Assembly: GCA_020796225.1 (NCBI GenBank)
Contig: CM036775.1
Location: forward strand, 13,856,671-13,920,670
Length of the DNA stretch: 64,000 nt
From: Arion vulgaris
Lineage: Eukaryota > Mollusca > Gastropoda > Stylommatophora > Arionidae
Direction of reading: 5' to 3'
Both the position numbers and the translations under genes were made by a program. Of the stretch, positions 13,401-25,400 are shown one piece after another. The notes beneath the pieces are model-generated. The model ran no database searches. It saw only the letters and a list, made by a program, of their open reading frames with translations, and was not told the origin of the DNA. Numbering within the stretch: position 1 is the stretch's first letter; every line of letters begins with the position of its first letter.

Positions 13401-16400
13401 GCTCCATATCAACCACTTGTAAAACCACTCTTTGTGATCTGTATCAAAAGAACTGCCATGCTATAGGTGGACTCCAGAGATAACAGAGGTGATGAAAGAC
13501 ACTGTTTATGAAGCGCACACAAAAGTCTGTTCTAGAAATCTCTTCTTATCCTGGCGCTGTGAGGTAAAACAGGAATGGAGAAAAGAAAGAAAGATCGAAT
13601 AACATAAACATAACATATATAATAATAATATTTTGCTATGTTTGACTTTAGCAGATTGAGCACCTATGGGTCTGCCAGTGATAACATTCACTTACCTTTA
13701 TTGATAACTTTTACTTACTTACTTATTCCTCTCCTCGTGGAGCATAGGGCCTCAACAGTTGTTCACCACTCTTCTTGGGGGTCTCTGGCTGTTTTCTTTA
13801 TGGTATCCCAGGATATTCGAGCACTCTTCAGTTCCTCAAGAAGACTTCATCTCCAGGTCTGTAAAGGACATCCTCTTTTTTACGTTTTCTTTGTGGATTC
13901 CTCTCAAGTGCCACTTGACTGTGTCTTACATAGGGTATGTCCGACCCATCATCATTTTCTCCTCTTGACCTGGGTCATCATGGGTTCCTGTCCAATTCTT
14001 ATCCACAGGTCTGTGTTTTCAACTCTGTCATACCATCTCAGTCTGAGAATCCGCAGAAGACATCCTTTGACAAAGGTCTGAATCTTATTTGTATTTAACT
14101 TGGTGACTCACCACGTTTCTGAGCCATACAACAACACAGATAAAAGAAAAAGAGCTATCATGGACTCCAGAAAAGAACCTAAACTATCCAACGATGACTA
14201 CCACACACTTGACAGAAAAAGACACACACCATCATCTTCCAACTCAGGATCGGACATAACATACTGAACAAACACCTACACAGGCTACGATTGTTCCCAT
14301 CCCTCTGTGTCCCTGTGGCACCACTGAGCAAACCACAGAACATGTCCTGCAAGACTGTCCCCTGTATGTCCTCCCTAGAAAGGAATGCTGGCTCTGCAAC
14401 TCAACACTAAATTCAAAACTACATGGCACTAGAGATGAACTCTCCAGACAACAGTCGACTTCACCATAAGAATGCATCTAACGGTATAATCATTAAAATA
14501 GCGATCGAAAAGAAGAAGAATAAACGAAGATTTCACATTTGAGATGAATATCTTGAGCTTTATTTTTATTGATAAATTATATCATATTGAAATATCTATG
14601 CTCCCTCGTAGGTACAGAAATGTGCTAGCAGCTTGCAACCTTCAACCAGACATTGAACAGTTACCAGATGCTGATGGCACAGAAATTGGAGAAAAGGCAA
14701 ATGTGTACTTGTTTTTAAAAATAATTTAATTGCAGATAAAGAGATTTCTTCTTTTTCTTCGAACTCTCCATATCGACCACTTGTTAACCACTCTGTGTGA
14801 TTTGTATGTGACCTGAGCCTAAGAGCGATTGTACATTGTGCCAGTTATGCGCTTACAAATAGGCCAGCACATCTGATTTCTGTTATGCTTTTTATTTACT
14901 AAGGTAGCTTCCCAAGATTCTACATCAGTCGCATACAACATGCCTTGTAGGTTGCAGTGATACTATTCTTTCCTTCCCTTGGGGGCCCCGGCACCATATG
15001 GGCGAGATAACGAGAGATGATTTGTTCTTTATGTTATGTTATGTTATGCGATCACCGTCATGGAACATTGGGCATTCCTATCCGTCCTCCATCCTCCGCT
15101 GCAGCAGCCATACCAAAGTCCATTTGCTCACCTTACCCATGAGAAGTTGTTTAGTTTTGTTTCAGTTTCAGTTTGAAATATCTTCATTGCACCCCTGACA
15201 TGTCCGTAGGTCCTCAGATCTCCTTTGCAGTATCACCATCATTATTCAGCTACTGACTGTACCAGTTCGATGTTGATTGATGAGCCTGCTCATATTCCTC
15301 TTGTGCTGTTCTTTTCTGACAGTTGATTAGTATATCTCCTCTCTGCCACGAAGACAACACTATTTCGCATGTCTAAATTTAGCTTCTAATTCTCTAATCA
15401 GTCCAGTGTCTGAGACTCTCCCATATCACATAAATGAGAGCTTGCCGCATTGATGACATCGGCTCTGTCCATACTTCTACCGGCTTGAGTTGGGGCATTG
15501 TTTGCAAGAAAGTCATCACGCTTATTGCCCTGCATGTCCAGGTGTGTCCAGCCAAGTCATTGTCTAGAGATGTGACCTCCAAATGCTGTCCACCCATTCC
15601 ACGCGAGACTTCCAGACTCAATCCTTTGAATCTCATCCATTGAGTCTGATATTATAATTGTATGTGTGGCTTGTTGCTCAGTCGCCCATGAGAGAGCCTT
15701 GGAGGCAGCAATGATCTCCATAGTTATGCTCAATGGTGTTGTCTTGAAGGCGCCACAGTCATTAAGTGTGCTTCCATTTCGCTGTGCTGAATAAGCCCAC
15801 ACTTGATTGATTGATCATGGCTTTCCAGCATGCTCTTCTTGATTTTAAACGGCTGAGGGTTCTTTTACCTGCTCAAATTGAACATGGGACCTACGCTTTA
15901 ACGTCCGTCTCCAATAGCACTAGGAACTCAATCTCCCCTACACTGAAATCAGGAATCTTCAGAAAAATATCCAGATGGCTCCACGAGGAACAACCTGGTA
16001 CCTTTGGAACAAGAGCGAGCATCTAACCTCCTTGCCAAAGAAATTTCAAACTAAAAGTGAAGTAACTGAGGTAGGACATTTATAACTAAGAATACTGTAA
16101 GACTTAGAATAACTAGTATGAACTTATACATTTCATAAGTAATCTTTATTTTTTGCCACCAGGGATTCAAACTAAGTGATAGTCAAAAACAAAGAGTTTG
16201 TTTAGCAAGAGCTTTGTATTCGGATGCAGACACTGTTCTACTGGTAAGTTATCATCTTTCAATCAATCAATCAATCAGGGCTCTCTATGGTGAAGTGTCT
16301 ATTATTCTGAAGGATGTGGGTTTGAATCTGGACCAAGTCACATGTGCAATTTTCCAAACTATAACTGAAAAAACTGAAACTTGGGCATAGGCCTTCAACC

Positions 16401-19400
16401 AACTCATGCCAAGTCTTACTACCTTTAGTTGCCTCTTGCAGATACATCCAGCTCTTCCGTATATCTTTAATCTTTGCCTAAATGGCTCAGTTCCTCTCCA
16501 CAGAAATGGTACAACACCTAGCCGAGAGTATTGCACAAATCACAAACTCCTTAGCTCAAGCAAGAATACTAGGGGTCTCTGGGAAAAATGCACTTTTGAA
16601 CAGAGTGGGGTGGTCCGAATCAACCTACGACCTTCGGATCGCAAGGCAAGGGCGTAACCACTTAGCCACAGAGGCTCCCATACTTATATAAAGCTTGATA
16701 CTTGTTACAGTGTCTTACCCTCAAATTTATGTTCAATCTTCCCACCCTTCCCTTTGTTTTGTTTGAATCTGGAAGTCTCCACCTGGAATGGGTGGACAGT
16801 ATTTGGAGGTCACATCTGTAAACAGTAACTTGGCTGGACACACTTGGACATGCTGTAGTGCACAGCAATGAGCTTGATGAATTTCTTGCAAACAATGCCC
16901 CGACTCAAGCTGGCAGAAGTATGGACAGAGCCGATGTCATCAATGCGGTACACTCTCATTTATGTGATATGGGCGAGTCTCAGACACTGGCCCGATTGCG
17001 AGAATTAGAAGATTAGGAGATAAACTAATCAACTGTCAGAAAAGAATAGAACAACAGGTATATAAGCAGGCTCTTCAATCAACATCGAATGTTATGTTAT
17101 ACGATTTATGTTATGGCACATTAGGCATTCCCATTCTTGCTCTGTCCTCCGCTGCAGCAGCCATCCAAAAAGTCCATTTGCTTATTACTTTTGTTTTTGT
17201 GTGCAATAATACAGTTATGTTATGATGTTTTTTTTATTCATAGGATGACCCTTTTTCTGCACTGGACAGTCATGTTGGCAAGCATATTATGGAGGAGGCA
17301 GTGATCAGAAGAATGGTCAGACGTCATCGTACAGTTGTTCTTGTCACTCAACAAATTCATTATCTCAGCTATGCCCATCAGGTAGTAAACATTGGTTTCA
17401 TATAATATATCCGCTCGTGTGTTGCAGGGGCTCACAAGGGGAGCAAAGAATAGTAAAACTGCGACCTACAAGACTGCTAAGACTGTAAGAGACGACTGAG
17501 GTAGGGTCTAGGAAGCTACCCTAGTAAATAAAATGCATAGCAGAAATTGGATGTGCTGGCCTACTTATAGATGCATAACTGACACAATGTACAATCGCTC
17601 TTAAGCTCAGATCACATACAAACATGGTTTAACAAGTGGTCAATATGGAGAGTTCGCAGAAGAAGAAGAATAGCGGGTGAAACAGAAGAAGAAGAAAATC
17701 AATTGATTCCTCTTCTTATCCTGATGCTGTGAGGCAAATCATGATTGAAGAAAAGAAAAATCTCCTCGATATGCAGGTCTTGTAGGATGTCTTTTTTTTT
17801 CTTCTCTTCTCTTCACCAGATTGAGAGAGATGGGTGTCAATATTGGTGCAGTCCGTAATGAATGTGAGAACCGCAGTAATGTAGTTGTTAGTGAACTCAC
17901 TTCTTAGGCTAGTGGTCCGGGTTCAACTCTACAAGTAGGCGTGGAATTTGTTCAGACCGTAACAGCCCTCAGGTCGACCCAGCCTGGGTACCAGGAACAG
18001 CTCTGGGAAGTAAAGGTGGCCGGCATGATTTGACCACATCACCCATCATATGTCGACGGTCAATGAAAAATACGGGTCTAACTCTGTATTACCCTATATA
18101 CCACATGGTATAAAAAGGTTCCTTTACTTTTTTTTACTGTAAAGTACAGCATACCAAAGATGCAAAGAGATTGATTAATCAACATCGAACTGGCACGTTA
18201 GATGCTGCTGGATCTGTTGAGGAGATCGGAGCATCTATGGACATGTCCGGAGTGCTATGATGATAGTCCTCTGATAACTGAACTGATAACTAATCTTTTA
18301 TTCACAAATTGTATTCTAATTTTGACATCCCTTGTCTTACAGGTTATTGTTATGGCTGAGGGTCATATTCACTTTCAAGGCAAAGTAGGGAAATGAAAAA
18401 TTCGACCCAGATTTCTATGAAGTATTGAGAAAAGCCATCAGGGATGCCAAGACATCTGATTTCAAGTAATTTATATGGGACTTTTAACATATTTATTTTC
18501 TAAACATTTTTTTCTCTTATTTTAAAACCTTTTCTATACCTCAAGCTATATTGGGTAATACAGTGTTTATTTTTCATTGATCATGGGCACACAAGGGGTG
18601 ATGTGGTCAACATCACTTCAGTCACCTTTATTTTCTAGTGCTTTTCCTGGTATTAAGACTGGGTCGACCTGAGAGCCATTATGGTAGGGAAAAATTCCAC
18701 TGACACTATGGAGTTGAACCCGGACCACATGCCTAAGAAACAAGTACACTAACCACTATGCTATCACGGCTGTCTAATATGTTAACTGATTGCGTACCAA
18801 GCCATGGAACACTGGAGTGTTAATATTTCTTATCTGCATGGACCACGCGTCGCTCAAAAGATGATGACTATTTCGTTGAGTTTTTATTATTTTGTGTTCC
18901 CATTGAAGATTTATACTAACCGGAAACTACTTAGAAGTGATGTGTAAACAATAACGAATACATAGCATCGTGGCTTATGCTAGAAGTAGAATTGCGACAG
19001 AGTTTACCATTTATTTTAGGATACCCTGTGACCGTAAAAACTAGCGATTTTTATGAATGGTCATGATGCTAGTTTGTGAACAGTTAATAAACCATACATT
19101 CCTTCACTATTTTCTTAATGTTTCTGTATTCATAAATGGATTACATATATAAAGAGAGCAGTTAAACTGATTTATACAACATACTGTCCATCAAGGCCCT
19201 TGGCAAGTTGGATTTTTGTTCTCATAATTTCAATTAGTTTTTTAATTCATGCTAATATTTTTCATGCACAGTCAACACAACATTATATTTTCAGATACAA
19301 TAAATATTTTGTGAAAGTACATTTCATTTATCTTTAATTTAATATCTAATAAGTTCAACTATAAATCATTTTTAGAAACAATATTTTAGTTTAGCTAAAG

Positions 19401-22400
19401 TATGTGTTCAATATTTTTGAAGCTAAAAAAATAATTTGGCCTAGAGGCGAAAAAACCATGTAGTGAATCAGTTAAAGGATGAATAAAACTGTAGTATTTG
19501 TGAGTTTTCCATCTAGATGATGTTAGATAGAGTTGTGTTGACTATTATTGTTACAATATTCTTGTGTTTGCTATGCAGCCAAAAATATGATGCTAACAGT
19601 TTGTTGAGTATGGAGAGAAAACACAGTAGGAGTAGTCAAATCAGTCATGATACACTGCCTCGTCCTGCTTCTTCTCAGGTTAGTATCTGTTTTCTTGTTA
19701 CATTTGATAGAATTGCAATATACAGGGTGTTTGTAAAGTCTCACAACACTTCGTATTTAGGTCAGCTTGAAAAATGAAAACCTATAAGAGAGAGATATTT
19801 TAAAGTACTGTTAGGGTGACCAAGTTCTGCTTAGGACAAGCTATTTGATGATGGTGATGAGCATTGTGATATCAAATTAAACTAGCACATCTATTTTCAT
19901 TAACACTTTCGCTGCCACCCATTTTTCAACAAAGTCTGACCTACTGCCCGCTATTTTTTGGTATGATCAGTTTTCAGGGTGACAATTTCAAAAAATCGTA
20001 ACAAATAAACTAATAAACTTAGGACTATTAAACTACGGAATAGTGTTCATATATTAATGAGCTACTAACCTGTCTATATATGGAATCTATTCCTTATAAT
20101 CCACAAGCTATTGTAGTCACTAATATCCCCATACCTATCCACAGTATGATATGCCGCCGTTTTCGAGATAGGTGTCCGTCACCTACTCCCGTAACCGTGA
20201 CAATATCTGCTATCGATTTATAAAAATCGTCACGTGAATCACAGTTCAAATTCATATCACATTCAGAGTTCGTTTTAACACTATCACTGGCTAAAAGTCT
20301 GAAAAGAGTCATTTTGGACATCACTATTCATCAGCTAATCGTCCATTTTGAAATTTTTTGTTTACTTACGAAAAATCGCGACAAAATCGGACTTATACCG
20401 ACGTTTACCGCGTGTGTTAAATTCGCAATTTTGGAGAGCTCGTCGGAACAATACGGAAGTGGTACGTCACGGGACCCCGTTTTGCAAGCGATACTCCCGT
20501 TTAAAAAGACATCGTCCACGGCACATCGCCGACAAGCGCATGGAAGGCGTTTGTACTTTGCCGACTTTTGTCGTCGGTGGCAGCGAAAGTGTTAAACAGC
20601 ATTGATATAACCTCTTTGTGATGTAAGAATAAGCTCCTCATCAAGGTGCATATCCTTTATAGGATGTTGCTCTCTTTGAAGCGCATCTGAAATTCACTGT
20701 CTCTAGCCAGTTCACCCACTTCGTCGATGGTCATATTCATGGTTTCTTTTATATCTTGTAGCCATCTTCTTCTTGGTCTGCCTCTGCGTCCTGGGACCCT
20801 ACCCTCTAATATTGTTCTCTCCAGGCCATCGTGAGGCTTGATGTGACCAAAGTATCTAATTTTTCTGTATAGTATGTTGTTTACCAGCCAATTCTCTTTA
20901 ACATTTAGTTCTTTCAGGACAACAGTGTTCTTTCTTTTTTCTGTCCATGGTATTCGTAGGATCTATCTGTAGCATTTAGTTTCAAAGGACTGGATTTTTG
21001 TTCTTGTTTTTTGTGTAATTGTCCATGATTCACAACCATAAGAGCCAATTGAAAAATGCATGTTCTCAATATTTTTAATTTTAATATTTTGCTGGTGCTT
21101 TGCCACATGTTCTTCATTGTGTTTTAACTTCTTGATTGCTATTGCCAATCTTCTTGAGATCTCTTTGGAGCAGTCACCGTTATTGTTAATTATTGAGCCC
21201 AGGTATTCGTAGCTCTCTACACATTGGAGTTCTTCATTGTTTATTTGGATGTTAGGTGAGCCTTTTGCTTTATCAGTTGACATTTTTTTTTGGTGTATTT
21301 AAATATAGATGTTGGTCTTCACTATGTTTCTTGGTCGTCATGATTAGGTTTTCCAAACTCTTTTTGCTGGTGGATAATAATACTGTATTGTCTGTGTATC
21401 TAAGCTCTGGTATGGATTTGCCACCTATAGTGAAAGGGTCGTAATTCACATAGTTGGCATCGTCTTTTACATTACTTATGATGTTCTCTGCATATATGTT
21501 GGAGGGAATGGCTATGCCGGGGGCATACAGCCATTGCCCCAGGGCAGAGAGCCTCATACTAGACAAGTAGATAGGATAGCAGAAACAAGCTAGATAGTAT
21601 AAGGAGACACCGTAGGGTTTGCACACCAAAGCTGCGCACTATGATGAGAATAGCAGCACTAGAACGAGGCTAGTTTGACATAGATTAGTTAGGACTGCTT
21701 AGCGACGATAATCCGATAGAAACACTAGAATAGTGTGGACGTGTTTGTAAACAACACAGAAAACATAAATAAACATGAAATGAAGCTAACAGAACTGAGT
21801 TGGTTTCTTTTAACATCATACTCTTCGGTCATTCCATCATCTATCAGGCCACAAAAGTAATAATTACACCTACCAACAGGAATGCCCTACTACATATATA
21901 TTAAATAAGTATGGGGACAGAATAATTTCATGTTCTGCAACAAGATCTTGGTAACATACAATCAGTAGTTTGCCATTGTTTTCTGATTGGTTCTGGCCAC
22001 TTAACCATAATAATCTCTAGTATGCTCTGAGCCTGATAACCAGGTTGTTCCAGCTCCCACCTTTGAAGCCGTTGTTGACATTGTCAATCTTCTACCGGCA
22101 GTCGTGGGTACTGTAGAAGGGACACTTCCTTTGAATTTTGCTCTACATAGTTTTGCCGGTTAGTTGAAGCTGTTGCCTGGGGGGCTGCTGTACACAAGCA
22201 GACTCGAGGAGCCAAACACGCGCTGGGCATGAGTGGTGGAACCAAATAGGCTCCAGGTCGCCTAAAAGGATGAGACTGCCTCTCTCCGTGAGGTATTATC
22301 CCTTACCATCTCCTGCCCTACCCCCCAATAAGCTAGCCCATGAATTTCTAACCCATGATTCCCCAGTTCTGCAATATTTTGTTATTTGAAGTTATAAATA

Positions 22401-25400
22401 AAAATGAAAAAATAACTTGGATGTTAAAATGTTATCATATCTATCTTCTTATCGTGTACAGTCTCAACTGAGTGTACTTGGCTTACCTATGGGTTTACAA
22501 GGTGGACGGAAGATATCAGCCATGTCAGTGATGTCAGAAGCTAGTAATGAAGATGCTTTTGAGGAGAGTATGCACGCTGATAATAATGGTGAACCTAAGA
22601 CAGCTTTTGGTAACATTTATTCTTATTTCTTGCTTCTTCTCTTCTTCTTCTTCTTCTTCGAACGCTCCACATCGATCACTTGTTAACTCTTTCCACACAT
22701 AGTTTTTTTCTCAATTTTTAAACAATTAATTCAAGGGAGGTTAACTCTTACAATACGAAACGCCACCTGACAGACCATATAGTTAGTTCCCATTTTACGA
22801 AAAGCCACTTCACGGACCATATGATTCTAACCACTTGTTTTAACTTCCTAAATACATTTAATGCTTTAAGTGTATTTTTAAAATTCAAATACAGCAAGTG
22901 GATGTTTGTAATAGATCTTTCAATTGCGCACACTTTGGTGTATGCAGTTTGTATCTGTTGTTGAATACAAGAAAGTTATAACAAATTTTGTAAGGACACC
23001 TTTGTCGTAAAATTTGTTCCTCAAAAAGTGCGTAAAAGGCGGTTTTCAGACGCGTATTGTAAGAGTTAAAAAAAAAAAAATCCGAACTACTTGTCAATAA
23101 ATAAACATTATATATATTATTATATGCTAAATTGAAGAAAACTGGACAACCTAATAGAATATCAAGGTTGAAAAGTAGTAGAAGTAAAACAGTAGAAGTA
23201 AAACTAGAAAGATTTCTTATAAGGGAAGCAACTCTATAGCGCAGTGTGCAGCTAATGGCGTGCAACGGACTTCCGCTGTGGCGCATTGTGCGACGAAAAG
23301 CGTGGAAAGAGTTAACCACTCTGTGTGATTTGTATGTGATCTGAACCTAAGAGCAGTTGTATATTGTGCCAGTTATGCGCCTAAAAGTAGGCCAGCACAT
23401 CAGATTTCTGCTATGCTTTTTATTTACTAGGGTAACTTCCCTATGTTCTATATCAGTCTCTTACGACATGCCTTGTAGGTCGCCCTAAACAGGATGAGAC
23501 TGCCTCTCTCTGTGAGGTATTATCCTTACCATCTCCTGCCCTACCCCCCAATAAGCTAGCCCATAAATTTCTAATCCATGATTCCCCAGTGGTACTATTC
23601 TTTGCTTCCCTTGTTGGCCCTGGCACCACACAGGCAGTTGTTGTTCTTCTCTCATTCTTTAGACTCCATAACTTGTTGCTTTAATGAACTAAAGCTTAAA
23701 GGGTCTAAAGCCGAAGAATGAACCTAATTGCACCGGGTTTTACACCATGTGGCTTTGTTTCTCTGCGCAGAAATAGCACGCCTTGTGTCGAGGGTACTGC
23801 ACAAAGCACAAACTTCATAGCTCCGACAACAATCCTTGGGGTCTCTGGAAAAAAAAATGCACTTGTGAACGGAATGGTGTGGTCCAGATTCTAACTCACG
23901 ACCGTAGTGACACAAGGCAAGGAATTAACCACTTAGCTGTCAGTCATTAGACTGCAGAACTGGTAGCTTCATTATACTGTATGATTCTATTCAGTTCATC
24001 CCTAGAGATTCTCAGCTTCATTTATACCTCTGTCAGGCATTAGATCATTCGTCCATAGAGCTTCTCAGCTTCATTTATACCTCTGTTAGGCATTAGATCA
24101 TTCATCCATAGAGCTTCTCAGCTTCATTTATACCTCTGTCAGGCATTAGATCATTCATCCATAGAGCTTCTCAGCTTCATTTATACCTCTGTCAGGCATT
24201 ATATCATTCATCCATAGAGCTTCTCAGCTTCATTTATACCACTGTCAGGCATTAGATCATTCGTCCATAGAGCTTCTCAGCTTCATTTATACCTCTGTCA
24301 GGCATTAGATCATTCATCCATAGAGCTTCTCAGCTTCATTTATACCTCTGTCAGGCATTAGATCATTCATCCATAGAGCTTCTCAGCTTCATTTATACCT
24401 CTGTCAGGCATTAGATCACTCATCCATAGAGCTTCTCAGCTTCATTTATGCCTCTGTCAGGCATTAGATCATTCATCCATAGAGCTTCTCAGCTTCATTT
24501 ATACCTCTGTCAGGCATTAGATCATTCATCCATAGAGCTTCTCAGCTTCATTTATACCTCTGTCAGGCATTAGATCATTCATCCATAGAGCTTCTCAGCT
24601 TCATTTATACCACTGTCAGGCATTAGATCATTCGTCCATAGAGCTTCTCAGGTTCATTTATACCTCTGTGAGGCATTAGATCATTCATACATAGAGCTTC
24701 TCAGCTTCATTTATACCTCTGTCAGGCATTAGATCACTCTTCCATAGAGCTTCTCAGCTTCATTTATACCTCTGTCAGGCATTAGATCATTCATCCATAG
24801 AGCTTCTCAGCTTCATTTATACCTCTATTATGCGTTAGATCACAGCACTGGTAGCTTCAGTGAACTGTAAGTTTCACTTTCTGTTATCCATAGAGTTCCT
24901 CATTTATGGTTATTTTCTTGCATCTGCAATCAGACCTGCTTCAGGTCATCCAAAGAGCCCTTCATATTCTATTAGTCTTCAGATCACATTACCAGATGTG
25001 TGAATGGACTGTAAAATTTGCTTCAGGTCATCCATATAGCCCCTCATATTTGGTTGTTAATTTGTGTCAGTCTTCAGACAGAAGTGTGGATAAACTTTAT
25101 ACTTTCTTACATTTCACCCATAGAGCTCTTTATATTTGATCATTCTTGTGTCAGTCATCAGACCACAGTACTAAGTGCATGAAGGGACTGTGTGATTTCT
25201 TCTTCTCCATCTTTTAACTCCCAACGGAGCACAGGTCTTCAACAAACTTCTTCCAGTTCTTCCTCTCTCCTGCCATCCCTTCCAATTCTTTCCATGTTTT
25301 ACCTATCCTTTTAATATCAGCCTCCAGATCTCTTCTCCAGGTCTGTCTAGGCCTTCCCTACTACTCTTTCCTGCGGGTTCCAAAACAGTGTCTGTCTTGC

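Larger units (their letters stand above)
22630..23640 (-). repeat. SINE-A copy split by a nested MITE and a duplicated segment
   Basis: 22630-22686 carries the TTC tail to CTTGTTAA. The copy resumes at 23316 (CCACTCTGTGTG) and runs to about 23640. It is interrupted by the TTAA element at 22687-23311 and by a 108-bp duplicate at 23483-23590. Uninterrupted SINE-A copies read CTTGTTAACCACTCTGTG, the empty site. Confidence 0.88.

Noticed and set aside
18343..18465. RNA editing of the exon 9 TGA to TGG as a rescue
   Set aside because: Reading through in that frame meets another TGA within a few codons and breaks the phase to exon 10, so editing cannot restore the protein.
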